Below are positions 31,179 through 39,664 of a stretch of DNA of 64,000 bases, in pieces (within the stretch, counting starts at the first letter, position 1; the number at the start of each line of letters is the position of its first letter). Both the position numbers and the translations under genes were made by a program. The notes under the pieces were generated by a model that saw only the letters and a program-made list of their open reading frames with translations, did no database searches and was not told the origin of the DNA. This stretch comes from Microbacterium sp. NC79 (GTDB lineage: Bacteria; Actinomycetota; Actinomycetes; Actinomycetales; Microbacteriaceae), in assembly GCF_019061125.1 (NCBI RefSeq), contig NZ_JAHQYI010000001.1, positions 1,860,001 to 1,924,000 of the forward strand, written 5' to 3'.

Positions 31179-31805
31179 CTATTGATGCATGCGTGTTTCT
31201 GGCGAGAAGTAGTCGATGTAGACCTGAAACGAGTCGTTGTGCTCAACCTCGCCGTAGACCTCGATGGCCACCCCCGTGGCGTCAGCGCCGTCGTTGCCGT
31301 CGAGGTAATAGACGTTGGTTCCGTAGTATGCCTCGTCTGGCGGCACGGCGGGATCAAACGATGAGTGGGTGAGAACGTAGCCCGAGGCTTCGAGGGATTC
31401 CCCAAGAGCCCAGATCTTCTCGGCGGGCACAAAGTCCACCATCGCGGTAAGGAGCGACTCCGACGACCCTCGCGATGTAAGCCACAGCTCGGCGCAGTCT
31501 GGATACAGGCCGTTGTCTTCCATCTCCCCTGCCGGGAAGCCGTCAACCCATTCCCACTTAACGCCGTATTCATGCCCGCACGGTTCAAACGTCTCCCAGC
31601 CGTCGTAGGCCCCGCTGGAACTCTGCGTCGGTTTTGTCGCTGGCGCTGTCGGCTTGTCAGTGTTCGTGTTCGCCGGTTGTGATGTGGCTGGCGGCTTTGC
31701 GCCACTTGAAGGTTCGGGAATTTGTGCAGACATGCATCCGGACAGCATCGTGACGCCCATAATGGCGACCATTCCGATTGTGATGAGTCTGCGTCCCCCT
31801 GTCAT
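31179..31805 (-). CDS. Putative lipoprotein (hypothetical)
   Basis: I do not recognise a family. The 208-residue product has a signal peptide with lipobox (MLSGC near residue 24) and a Pro/Thr/Ser-rich linker to about residue 65. A folded part follows with two cysteines (EPCGHEYG and YPDCAELW) that could form a disulfide. The C-terminus has alternating acidic and aromatic residues (YFSPETRMHQ). It lies between the transglutaminase-like gene and a membrane-protein gene on the same strand. The leaderless-type promoter TATCTT-6-ATG shows it is independently transcribed. Confidence 0.75.
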   Translation of the reverse strand: MTGGRRLITIGMVAIMGVTMLSGCMSAQIPEPSSGAKPPATSQPANTNTDKPTAPATKPTQSSSGAYDGWETFEPCGHEYGVKWEWVDGFPAGEMEDNGLYPDCAELWLTSRGSSESLLTAMVDFVPAEKIWALGESLEASGYVLTHSSFDPAVPPDEAYYGTNVYYLDGNDGADATGVAIEVYGEVEHNDSFQVYIDYFSPETRMHQ

Positions 31806-31817
31806 GCCCTGAAGATA
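31806..31817 (-). promoter_or_regulatory. -10 box and leaderless start of the lipoprotein gene
   Basis: TATCTT (31812-31817 on the minus strand) is followed by six bases and ATG at 31805. Confidence 0.5.
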
Positions 31818-31867
31818 GCGACAGTTCGCGCGTTTATCTACCCATCCTCGTGCAACTGCTGATGCGT

Positions 31868-32722
31868 CTAGGGCGATGGTTGCATGATGACAAAAATGCA
31901 GATGGCTGAGGCAACCAGTGTCACCAGCGTCGCAATGGCCGCGAGAATGAGCCGCAGATCGAAAGACTTAACGACGGCTGCAATGCCGTAGAGGAACAGC
32001 GAAATCGCCAGCATCACGGTGGCGAGCGTCAGTTGATCGCCGAGTTCGTTGTAGACGGCGGCATCAGCGATCGCTTGATTCGCAGCCTGTTTCGTATCGG
32101 TATACCCGGAGAACAGGGAGGCGAGGTACTCGTCACTCTCTTGCGGCGAGACATAGGACTCCGGATTGAGGTCGTTTTCGGCGTTTGACCAATCGATCGC
32201 GGCAAGTAAGTCGTCTGACACCGATTGGAAGAGCAGAACGGTGAGGGTCTCCCTCGCGATATCGGCGGTGTAGCTATCGCCGTATTCTTCTTGCACCGTC
32301 AGCTCGGTGATGCGAGAGAAAGTGGCGGCATCGGTCAAGAACGTGGAGTTCGCTTCGAGATACATCGACTCGGCCTCAGCGGCGAGGATGCCCGCCAATG
32401 CGTTCTTCTCCGCCATCTTTCCGTCGTAGAGGGAGGCTTGAAATGACGCCCACGCCGTCACGATAGAAGCAATACCAAGCAAGACGGCCAGCGTGACCCC
32501 GAAATTGGATTCAAGACGGCTCGTCTTCTTCGCCCGCGCCGGCGGGGCCGGAGCGCCGACATCGGCCGGGTGCTCCAACGTCGACTCGGGGCGGGGTGGT
32601 TGGGGGTGCTGGTGAGGAGGTGGCTGCTGTGGCCACGATTGCGGAGGGTGCCCTGGTTGCTGTCGCGATTGCTCAGGCCCAGACGGCGGCTGGTCAGGGT
32701 TGGGCGGTTGGGTCATCATCAT
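31868..32722 (-). CDS. Membrane protein with Pro-rich cytosolic N-terminus (hypothetical)
   Basis: I do not recognise a named family. The ~284-residue protein has an N-terminal ~85 residues rich in Pro, Gln and His, a transmembrane helix (LAVLLGIASIVTAWASF), a hydrophilic middle of about 120 residues, then two more helices (TLATVMLAISLFLYGIAAVV and LILAAIATLVTLVASAICIF). Overall layout resembles DUF4337-type bacterial membrane proteins, but this is only a shape comparison. The start at 32722 (ATGATGATG) is preceded by GAGGGG; a longer reading would extend to 32836 without such a site. It is divergent from the SnoaL-like gene. Confidence 0.7.
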   Translation of the reverse strand: MMMTQPPNPDQPPSGPEQSRQQPGHPPQSWPQQPPPHQHPQPPRPESTLEHPADVGAPAPPARAKKTSRLESNFGVTLAVLLGIASIVTAWASFQASLYDGKMAEKNALAGILAAEAESMYLEANSTFLTDAATFSRITELTVQEEYGDSYTADIARETLTVLLFQSVSDDLLAAIDWSNAENDLNPESYVSPQESDEYLASLFSGYTDTKQAANQAIADAAVYNELGDQLTLATVMLAISLFLYGIAAVVKSFDLRLILAAIATLVTLVASAICIFVIMQPSP

Positions 32723-32871
32723 TGATCCCCTCGATTGGCGACTCACGGCGAGTCGCAGTTGAGGCCTATTGTGCCGCGAAAACATGAGGTCAGGGGTACT
32801 TCTTTGGCAACCCCGGAGCGACGCCCTTTTCTGCATACGATGGAATGGTTCCGCACCCCCTGGAGGCCATC

Positions 32872-33318
32872 ATGCATTCACCCGTCGACGTGGTCACCGG
32901 ATGGGAGCGCGCATGGAACGCAGGCGACGCCGATGCCCTTGCCGCGCTGTTTGCCGAGGATGCGGAGTTCGTGAACGTTGTCGGGTTGTGGTGGCACGAC
33001 CGCGGGAGCATTCGCCAGGCACACGCCTACGGATTCTCGACGATATTCACGGGGTCGGTGATCACGATGGGCGCGCCCAGGGTGCGCATGCTCGGCGAAA
33101 GCGCTGCGGTGGTTCACTCACGCTGGCACATCGTCGGTCAGGTGGCTCCCGCCGGCGAAGTGGCGGGGCCTCGCAATGGCGTCTTTACGTTTGTGCTGGA
33201 GCGGCGAGAAGACACGTGGATCGCGGTGGCTGCACACAACACCGACATCGCGCCCGGCATGGAGACGCACATCAATACGGGATCGGGTCAGCGCGCCATC
33301 GATTATCGGGCCTCCTGA
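32872..33318 (+). CDS. SgcJ/EcaC-type SnoaL-like (NTF2-fold) protein
   Basis: The ~148-residue small protein fits the SnoaL-like/DUF4440 cone-shaped NTF2 fold: AWNAGDADALAALFAEDAEFVNVVG at the start and GPRNGVFTFVLERREDTWIAVAAHNTD at the end. Members of this family bind or convert small hydrophobic molecules, and many have unknown substrate. A TGGAGG ribosome-binding site (32861-32866) lies five bases before the ATG at 32872, favouring this start over the ATG at 32845. It stands alone, next to a degraded transposase-like gene. Confidence 0.78.
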   Translation: MHSPVDVVTGWERAWNAGDADALAALFAEDAEFVNVVGLWWHDRGSIRQAHAYGFSTIFTGSVITMGAPRVRMLGESAAVVHSRWHIVGQVAPAGEVAGPRNGVFTFVLERREDTWIAVAAHNTDIAPGMETHINTGSGQRAIDYRAS

Positions 33319-33404
33319 AGTTGATCCAGATCGCCACGTGACCTTTGTCCCGTGCCAACGCGACTTCCTCGTCGACGCCAAACCCGGCCATCATCTACCC
33401 GTAG

Positions 33405-34214
33405 TTGACATTCCAGGCCACACACGGCGGCGCCATCCAAGTCGAAGGCTCCTGGTACTGCCCCGCAATGCCAAAGCAACTCGTCAACGCGTCACATGTC
33501 ACCCGCAGCGCCGAAGACGCCACCGACCTGAACAGACCGTGCCGCGAGCGCGTCGCACGAGCACGTGAAATCGCGTTGCAACGACGCCGAGACACCGAAG
33601 CACGCGCCCCCTACCTCCTCGGCGCAAAAGAAAAGATGGATACGCGCGGCACAACCCCGATGATGTGCCCAGCAGTCGGGCCTTCCGCCACAGCCACCTG
33701 CGCGGCCTCGACGCGACGCGTCTCTGCCATCCCCGCCGGTAAGGTCGCCCTCACCGTCATCACGAACCCGCCCAAAGAACTTCCCCGCGTCTGCAGCAAC
33801 AAGTCCAGCATCGCCATCCCCCTCGAAGCCGGCGCAAAACACGCCCAGCATTACCAGTACCGGTCCGAAGAATGGCAGGCTCACTACGGTCACGGCCGCA
33901 ACACCGTCGAAGGCTTCAACGCCTACCTAAAAGACGGCGCGACATTCAATCTCGCTGACCCCCGCCGACCCTGCCTCCGCGGAGCCACCGCCCAATTCTT
34001 GCTCGCCACCATTACCGTCGTCGCCGCAAACATCAAGAAAATCAGTGACTTCATCAACAAGAGAGCCGAGCGTACACCTAGCTCCGCCGACAAACAGTCG
34101 GCACCCGAAGCTCAGAAAAACCGCACGCGCCGCTCCAGTACCGCACAGCGCATTCACGAACAGGAACGCGGCCGAGGCCGCCTCCGCCCACAGAACTCAC
34201 CACTGCGCACCTAA
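33405..34214 (+). pseudogene. Transposase-like (DDE-family) protein, 3' fragment
   Basis: The readable part, from a TTG at 33405, encodes 269 residues. It carries WYCPAMP, a CPAVGPSATATC zinc-ribbon-like block, and the C-terminal RNTVEGFNAYLKD and RGATAQFLLATITVVAANIKKI motifs seen at the end of actinobacterial DDE-type transposase-like proteins. The same reading frame upstream meets an in-frame TAG at 33402-33404, so the start is lost, and the ATG expected for a full gene (typically 450-plus residues) is absent because the SnoaL-like gene ends at 33318. I read this as a 5'-truncated, decayed mobile gene. No clear terminal inverted repeats were found by eye. Confidence 0.6.
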
Positions 34215-34241
34215 AGCACACCGCAATCCACATACGCTAAC

Positions 34242-34286
34242 AAAGCCCTGCGCCAGCCTGCCCAAAAACAGGCGACGCAGGGCTTT
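34242..34286 (+). terminator. Hairpin after the transposase-like gene
   Basis: An 11-bp stem (AAAGCCCTGCG with CGCAGGGCTTT) holds an inner CCTG/CAGG stem. It lies 27 bp after the last codon. It ends in TTT, so termination is plausible. The area 34215-34440 is AT-richer than the surroundings, and otherwise holds only terminators. Confidence 0.6.
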
Positions 34287-34378
34287 CCGCGTCCATTAAC
34301 CGCGCGCTCACGCGGCCAACCGACCAAAACACCCGAAAACACAGACTCGCAGCTCCAAAGACGAGCCACAAACCAAAA

Positions 34379-34402
34379 AATCCCGTCCAACCGGACGGGA
34401 TT
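34379..34402. terminator. Bidirectional intrinsic terminator downstream of tRNA-Arg
   Basis: A 10-bp perfect stem (AATCCCGTCC with GGACGGGATT) around an AACC loop is flanked by a T-run on the minus strand (TTTTTT) and CTTTTT on the plus strand. It lies about 60 bp downstream of the tRNA (minus orientation) and closes the transposase-like region on the plus strand. Confidence 0.85.
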
Positions 34403-34460
34403 CTTTTTCACTACGAGGTTATGCGGACGTACACACGGTGGTTACGCGTACATCCCATTG

Positions 34461-34533
34461 TGCCCCTGACAGGAGTCGAACCTGCGACCTACGGTACCGG
34501 AAACCGGCGCTCTATCCACTGAGCTACAGAGGC
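34461..34533 (-). tRNA. tRNA-Arg (anticodon CCG)
   Basis: The 73-nt gene on the minus strand folds as a full cloverleaf: acceptor GCCTCTG with CAGGGGC (one G-U pair), D-arm GCTC/GAGC, T-arm with TTCGA loop. The anticodon loop TTCCGGT gives CCG, reading the CGG arginine codon. Position 27-43 is a C/U mismatch. The 3' end is not followed by CCA, so CCA is added post-transcriptionally. It stands alone between the terminator and the repeat cluster. Confidence 0.95.
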
Positions 34534-34788
34534 GTACCGATCGAGACTATCACCCGCGAGCCCGCGCCCACGCCAGCTCGCGCCAGGGCGGTAGCCCGGG
34601 CGTGTCCCCGCCATGCGCCCGCCGCCGCGTGCTTGTCGGCCGCCTCATGGTTCCGGAGCCCTCAGCTCACCCCACACTCACCAAATGTCGAACAAACTCC
34701 GGGGATACCCCGCAAACCTGGCGTTTTGATGCCACCGCCGATGCGCTCGTTCGACATTCGGTGACTCACGAAGGTCAGCAGGTGGTTG

Positions 34789-34870
34789 CGGAACCAGCGG
34801 CGCGGGCACGGAACCACGGGCACGGTACCGGAACCACAGGCACGGAACCACGGGCCCGGAACCGGAACCA
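34789..34870. repeat. Clustered octamer array (five CGGAACCA copies)
   Basis: CGGAACCA occurs at 34789, 34809, 34829, 34843 and 34863, spaced 20, 20, 14 and 20 bp, with a near match (CGGAACCG) at about 34857. The spacing is about two helical turns. The filler is GC-rich and itself repetitive (CGGGCAC-type). It lies in the 396-bp gene-free gap between tRNA-Arg and trmB, which otherwise holds nothing I can name. The same octamer is dispersed throughout the window. Confidence 0.9.
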
Positions 34871-34929
34871 CGGATGCGGCCCGCGCGGAAGAAGGGCGCG
34901 GCGGGGTGGAGAACCCGCGGCGCCGCCCC

Positions 34930-35658
34930 CTACCGGGCCTTGCGAATGTACGTCAGGTCGCGAATGTCGCGGCCGACGCGCAGGCCCTTCTTCTCGAACG
35001 CGGTGAGGATGCGGCCGTCGAATCGCTCGGCCCACTCCCCCTCGAATCCACGCTCGAAGTCAGGCTCAGCATCGAGCACCTCAACCATCTGGTCAGCGTA
35101 GTCTTGCCAGTCCGTCGCGAGACGAAGCACGCCACCGTCTTTCAGCGCACGTGCGACGAGCGGGCCGAAGCCCGGGCGCACGAGGCGACGCTTGGCGTGA
35201 CGCTTCTTGTGCCACGGGTCAGAGAAGAACACCCACACTTCAGAAACCGAACCCTCAGGCAGTAGATGTTCAAGCACCTCGGGGGCGTTCGCCTCAATGA
35301 CGCGAACGTTGGTGAGACCAGCGGTGTTGGCGTCGAGCATCGTGCGCGCAAGACCCGCGCGGAACACCTCGACGGCGAGAAAGTTTTTCTCCGGAGCCTG
35401 CGTGGCTGCGTGAATAATCGCGTGGCCCTGGCCAGAACCAATCTCAACGATCAGTTCAGCATCGCGACCAAAGAACTCGGTCGGGTTCAGGCGCTGGTCA
35501 GGGTGCACGCTGGTTGCCGCAGCGTCACGCTCGACCGGAAACATGTAGGTGTCGCTCAGCGTCTCCCATGCGGCTTCTTGACCGTCAGACATGCGGCCAG
35601 AACGGCGAACAAAGGAGACAGGTTCTTCACGAAAGCGGCGTTCAGGAGCATCAGACAC
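34930..35658 (-). CDS. trmB: tRNA (guanine(46)-N7)-methyltransferase
   Basis: The 242-residue SAM-dependent enzyme methylates G46 in the tRNA variable loop. SAM-binding IVEIGSGQGHAII, the substrate loop FFSDPWHKKRHAKRRL and the LATDWQDYADQM block are family signatures. An N-terminal extension with basic residues (RRFREEPVSFVRRSGRM) precedes the methyltransferase domain. The start is GTG 35658, six bases after a TAGCCT -10 box, so a leaderless transcript is expected. It is next to a tRNA gene but unrelated operons. Confidence 0.95.
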   Translation of the reverse strand: MSDAPERRFREEPVSFVRRSGRMSDGQEAAWETLSDTYMFPVERDAAATSVHPDQRLNPTEFFGRDAELIVEIGSGQGHAIIHAATQAPEKNFLAVEVFRAGLARTMLDANTAGLTNVRVIEANAPEVLEHLLPEGSVSEVWVFFSDPWHKKRHAKRRLVRPGFGPLVARALKDGGVLRLATDWQDYADQMVEVLDAEPDFERGFEGEWAERFDGRILTAFEKKGLRVGRDIRDLTYIRKAR

Positions 35659-35670
35659 CCATCAAGGCTA
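35659..35670 (-). promoter_or_regulatory. -10 box and leaderless start of trmB
   Basis: TAGCCT (35665-35670 on the minus strand) is followed by six bases (35659-35664) and the GTG start at 35658. Confidence 0.5.
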
Positions 35671-35727
35671 CGAGAGCACCCGCCAAGTCGCGAACTCACG
35701 GCTCACAAAGCTCAGCCGATAGCAGCG

Positions 35728-36570
35728 CTATTCCGGCGCGGTTACGTAGTCGATCAGCTCTTCCACGCGCCCGATCAGCGATGGCTCGAGATCACGAAAA
35801 GTTGTGACGCGACTCAAAATGCGTTGCCAGGCAGCGGCAATGTCGGCCTGATCAGCATGCGGCCAACCGAAGGCCTGGCAAATGCCCACCTTCCACTCAA
35901 TCCCGCGCGGAATCTGCGGCCACGCCGCAATGCCCATGGCCTTCGGCGTCACCGTCTGCCAAACATCGACATAGGGGTGGCCGACAAACTTCATGAACCG
36001 TCCGTGCGGGCCTCGCATGAACTGTTCCACCATGCGGGTCTCTTTGGAACCCGGAACCAGGTGGTCAACGAGAATGCCGTAGCGGCTTGTTGCGCTCGGG
36101 GGCGCTTCGCGCAAAACCTCATCAAGCACATCAATGCCCTGCAGGTATTCGACAACAACGCCCTCAACGCGCAGGTCGGCACCCCACACCTTTTCAACCA
36201 GCTCCGCGTCGTGGCGGCCCTCAACCAAGATGCGGCTGGGCAGCGCTACACGTGCACGCTGGTCGGCCGGCGCGAACGACCCCGAAGCGGTGCGCTTCGT
36301 CGGCTGGCGCGACACGGTTGGTGCCGGTGCGATCAGTTCAACGGGCTTGCCATCGATCAAAAACCCATGACCCAACGGGAAAAGGCGCTTTCGGCCGACT
36401 CGGTCTTCGAGCTCCACCTCACGCGCATTCGCTTTGGTGACAGCACCGCAGTAGCCGTCGTCAGCGACCTCAACAACGAGATCCAGCTCAGCGGCCACCT
36501 TCGCGACCCGGGGATTTCCCCGCTGTCGCCAGCCCGTGGCCAGTACATCTGATCCGTACCGATCATCCAT
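35728..36570 (-). CDS. DUF3097 family protein
   Basis: The 280-residue protein matches DUF3097, a family seen almost only in Actinobacteria. Family-like blocks include SRILVEGRHDAELVEKVWGADLR (TOPRIM-like), LVEYLQGID-type sequence VVEYLQGIDVLDEVL and RGIEWKVGICQAFGW. The VEGRHDAELVEKVWG stretch resembles a TOPRIM acidic motif, so a nucleic-acid-related role (primase or nuclease-like) is possible; this is inference, and function is unknown. The ATG at 36570 is used. It is monocistronic and divergent from the TPM gene. Confidence 0.85.
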   Translation of the reverse strand: MDDRYGSDVLATGWRQRGNPRVAKVAAELDLVVEVADDGYCGAVTKANAREVELEDRVGRKRLFPLGHGFLIDGKPVELIAPAPTVSRQPTKRTASGSFAPADQRARVALPSRILVEGRHDAELVEKVWGADLRVEGVVVEYLQGIDVLDEVLREAPPSATSRYGILVDHLVPGSKETRMVEQFMRGPHGRFMKFVGHPYVDVWQTVTPKAMGIAAWPQIPRGIEWKVGICQAFGWPHADQADIAAAWQRILSRVTTFRDLEPSLIGRVEELIDYVTAPE

Positions 36571-36723
36571 AGCAAGACTCCATCAGAAAACCCTATGCGG
36601 GCGCGCCCACTTTTGAGCGCAACCGCACCATGTGGCGTGCACAACCGGTTCCGGAACCAGAGAATTGGCTGATATCTCGGATTGCGGTTCATGAAGTGGC
36701 TGTTTTACGGCCGTCCCTCCCCC

Positions 36724-36736
36724 TAGAGTATGGATC
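36724..36736 (+). promoter_or_regulatory. -10 box and leaderless start of the TPM gene
   Basis: TAGAGT (36724-36729) is followed by seven bases and GTG at 36737. The rest of the 166-bp divergent gap (36571-36736) holds CCGGTTCCGGAACCAG, an inverted pair built on the octamer, at 36645-36660. Confidence 0.5.
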
Positions 36737-38773
36737 GTGACAGTGATGTGGACTCAGCATTCGCCAGTTACGAGGGGGAAGGGGATCTTTACCCTCGCGT
36801 TCAGTGCCGCCTTGGTGTGCGCGGGTCTCGCCGCGTCCACAGCGGCGCACGCCGTAGATCCGGGGTCGCTCACCGGCGCTGGCTATGTTCATGACCTCGC
36901 CGACGTGCTCACCCCCGCTCAAGAGTCAACGGTTTCTGATCGCCTCGAAACGCTCCTGATAGAAACGAGCGCCGAGCTCTTCGTGGTGTACGTCGACGAT
37001 TTCACCAATCCGTCTGACCCCGAGCAGTGGGCAAACACCGTAGCCAAAGAGAGCAGCTTGGGGCCGACGCAATACCTCCTTGCGATTTCGGTTGACGGCC
37101 GCGCGATGTACCTCTCCGCTGATTCCGCCGGGCCGCTATCTCAAACAGAGGTTGTCGATGCCGAGAACGCAGCACTAGACGCCCTCCGTGGCGAGGATTG
37201 GGCGGGTGCTCCCGTCGCCGCCGCCGACGACATGACCGCGGCTCTCGCGGGGCCATCGTCGCCGACCTCTCCTGGCACCAAACCCGCCACTGACTACTCC
37301 TGGGTCCTGTATGCCGTCATTGGCATCGTCGTCGTCGGGCTCGTCTTCTTCGTGATGCAGCGTCGTAAGAAGAGCAAGCAAGGCCTCAGCGGAGGCGCAC
37401 CGTCGCTGCCCGAGCTGGAACGCGCAGCCGGTTCCGCACTCGTGCAGACCGATGATGCCATCAAGACCAGCACCGACGAACTCGGTTTTGCCCGCGCACA
37501 ATTCGGTGATGAAGCGACCGCCGAATACGAAAAAGTGGTCGCCGCCGCGAAAAAGCACCTTGATGATGCCTTTGGCATTAAGCAGAAGCTCGACGATGAT
37601 GTGCCCGACAGCCAAGAGCAGAAGGTCGCGTGGAACCAGCAGATCATTCAGCTGCTCAACGAGGCGAACGGCTGGCTCGACGAAAAGGCAAAGGCGTTCG
37701 ACGAGCTCCGCGGGCTGGAACAGAACGCCCCGGCGGCCTTGAAAGCGGTCTCCGCTGCGCGTGATGAGCGTCGCACCGAACACGCAACAGCGACGAGCGT
37801 TTGGCAGCAGCTTCAGCAGAGCTATGCGCCGGCCGCACTCGACGCCGTTGACCAGAACCTGTCTGAAGCTGAGCTCCGGTTGCAGTTCGCCGATGAACAG
37901 ATTGCACACGCAACGACGGCGATCGCCGAGGGCAACTCAGCAGCTGCCGCCGTTGCCATCCGCGCCGCCGAAGATGCTGCTACGCAGGCCGGACAATTGC
38001 ACGGTGCATTGCAGACCATGGCTCTCAACCTTGCAGAAGCCGCTAAACGAAGCACTGAGCTGGTGGCTGAACTCAAGGGTGACATCATCACGGCGCAGTC
38101 CCTCCCAGACACCGATGGACGCATCGCGCAGGTCGTGGCTTCCACCCAAGCTCAGATCAGCACTGCCCAGGCAGCACTCGAGCAGTCGCAGGCCAACCCC
38201 ATCCAGGCCGTTGAACTACTCGAGACGGCCAACACGGCAATCGACGCGGTTGTCAAAGACGCCCGCGACGCGCTCGCGCGCGCCGAACACGCGCGACGCC
38301 AGCTCTCTGACGCGATGATGACGGCACAAGCGAAGCTGTCAGCCGCTCAAGACTTCATTGCCACGCGGCGCGGTGCCATCGGAGCCACGGCACGCACGCG
38401 CGTTGCTGAAGCCGACGCTTCGCTGATGCGAGCACGCAGCCTGGAGTCCTCAGACCCGGAGCGCGCTCTCAGCGATGCACAGCGTGCTATCCAGCTGGCT
38501 GGCGAGGCAATGAACGCCGCACAGCAAGATGTCGGCATGTTCAACCAGCCGTCCTATGGCGGCGGCAACGGTAACAACGACGTACTCAGTGCCGTGCTCG
38601 GGGGCATTGTGCTCAACCAGGTTCTCGGCGGTGGCGGACGACGTTCGTCCTCCGGCGGCGGGTACGGCGGCTTTGGCGGCCGTATCGGCGGTGGCGGCGG
38701 CAGCGGCGGGTTCCGACCGGGCAGCTTCGGTGGCGGCGGAACCCGCTCGCGCCGCGGCGGTGGCCGCTTCTAA
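36737..38773 (+). CDS. TPM-domain membrane protein with coiled coil and Gly-rich tail
   Basis: The 678-residue protein has a signal peptide ending near residue 40 (AAHAVD), a TPM domain (about residues 45-170, LTPAQESTVSDRLETL), a transmembrane helix near residues 190-212 (VLYAVIGIVVVGLVFFVM), a long Ala/Glu/Gln-rich helical section to about residue 620, and a Gly/Ser/Arg-rich tail. TPM domains in bacteria are linked to phosphatase-like and membrane-repair roles and often pair with PspA. Here pspA follows after 47 bp, so they likely form an operon for envelope stress. The long helices probably face the cytoplasm, where they could meet PspA. The start is the GTG at 36737. Confidence 0.85.
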   Translation: MTVMWTQHSPVTRGKGIFTLAFSAALVCAGLAASTAAHAVDPGSLTGAGYVHDLADVLTPAQESTVSDRLETLLIETSAELFVVYVDDFTNPSDPEQWANTVAKESSLGPTQYLLAISVDGRAMYLSADSAGPLSQTEVVDAENAALDALRGEDWAGAPVAAADDMTAALAGPSSPTSPGTKPATDYSWVLYAVIGIVVVGLVFFVMQRRKKSKQGLSGGAPSLPELERAAGSALVQTDDAIKTSTDELGFARAQFGDEATAEYEKVVAAAKKHLDDAFGIKQKLDDDVPDSQEQKVAWNQQIIQLLNEANGWLDEKAKAFDELRGLEQNAPAALKAVSAARDERRTEHATATSVWQQLQQSYAPAALDAVDQNLSEAELRLQFADEQIAHATTAIAEGNSAAAAVAIRAAEDAATQAGQLHGALQTMALNLAEAAKRSTELVAELKGDIITAQSLPDTDGRIAQVVASTQAQISTAQAALEQSQANPIQAVELLETANTAIDAVVKDARDALARAEHARRQLSDAMMTAQAKLSAAQDFIATRRGAIGATARTRVAEADASLMRARSLESSDPERALSDAQRAIQLAGEAMNAAQQDVGMFNQPSYGGGNGNNDVLSAVLGGIVLNQVLGGGGRRSSSGGGYGGFGGRIGGGGGSGGFRPGSFGGGGTRSRRGGGRF

Positions 38774-38820
38774 CAAACTTCATATTCCGATCTTCAGAAC
38801 CACTCCAGGAAGGAAAACCG

Positions 38821-39552
38821 ATGGCTAAGCAGTCCATTTTCGGTCGTATCTCAACCCTCGTTCGCGCGAACATCAACGCGCTCCTCGACTCGGCCGAGGA
38901 CCCGCAGAAAATGCTCGACCAGCTCGTGCGCGACTACACCAACAGCATTGCTGACGCTGAGTCGGCTATCGCAGAAACGATCGGCAACCTGCGCCTGCTC
39001 GAGCGCGACCACGCTGAAGATGTCAAGGCCGCTGGCGAGTGGGGCAACAAGGCCCTCGCGGCCAGCCGCAAGGCAGATCAGTTGCGTGCTGACGGCCACA
39101 CGGCCGATGCGGACAAGTTCGACAACCTCGCCAAGATCGCGTTGCAGCGTCAGATTGGTGCGGAAGCTGAAGCTAAGCAGGCCGAGCCCACGATCGCGTC
39201 GCAGACGGAGGTCGTCGACAAGCTCAAGGACGGCCTCAACGGCATGAAGGTCAAGCTCGAGCAGCTCAAGGGCAAGCGCTCAGAGCTGGTTGCTCGCGCG
39301 AAGACCGCCGAGGCGCAGTCGCGCGTTCACGACGCCGTGAAGTCGATCGACGTTCTCGACCCGACGAGCGACCTCGGTCGCTTCGAAGAGAAGGTGCGCC
39401 GTCAGGAGGCTATTGCTCAGGGCAAGCAGGAGATCGCCGCATCGTCGCTTGACATGCAGTTCAACGAACTCGAAGACATGGGTGAGCTGACCGAGGTGGA
39501 GGCTCGCCTCGCGGCTCTCAAGCACGGCGGCCAGGCCGCGATCACGGACTAA
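38821..39552 (+). CDS. pspA: PspA/IM30 family protein
   Basis: The 243-residue coiled-coil protein belongs to the PspA/Vipp1/IM30 family, which binds stressed membranes as ESCRT-III-like filaments. The N-terminus FGRISTLVRANINALLDSAEDPQKMLDQLV is the amphipathic helix and first coiled coil typical of the family, and the remainder is almost all helical. AGGAAGG lies before the ATG. It is co-transcribed with the TPM protein, and a strong terminator follows. No PspF or PspC homologue is near. Confidence 0.93.
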   Translation: MAKQSIFGRISTLVRANINALLDSAEDPQKMLDQLVRDYTNSIADAESAIAETIGNLRLLERDHAEDVKAAGEWGNKALAASRKADQLRADGHTADADKFDNLAKIALQRQIGAEAEAKQAEPTIASQTEVVDKLKDGLNGMKVKLEQLKGKRSELVARAKTAEAQSRVHDAVKSIDVLDPTSDLGRFEEKVRRQEAIAQGKQEIAASSLDMQFNELEDMGELTEVEARLAALKHGGQAAITD

Positions 39553-39568
39553 GCGCGCCATCGCTCGC

Positions 39569-39600
39569 ACAGGGGCGTCGGCTTCGGCCGGCGCCCCTGT
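39569..39600 (+). terminator. Intrinsic terminator of the TPM-pspA operon
   Basis: ACAGGGGCG and CGCCCCTGT flank a CGGC/GCCG inner pairing and TTCGG loop. It starts 17 bp after the pspA stop codon and is followed by TGCATT. A stable GC-rich stem with a weak T-run. Confidence 0.75.
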
Positions 39601-39664
39601 TGCATTCGCTGAGAGCACGTCTCGTAACCTCCCATAGGCCGCCACACGGTGAGAAGATGAGAAT

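Noticed and set aside
34461..34533. Possible CRISPR or integrase at the tRNA
   Set aside because: No spacer-repeat array and no integrase gene; the close-by octamer array has non-unique GC-rich filler of 6-12 bp, too short for CRISPR spacers.
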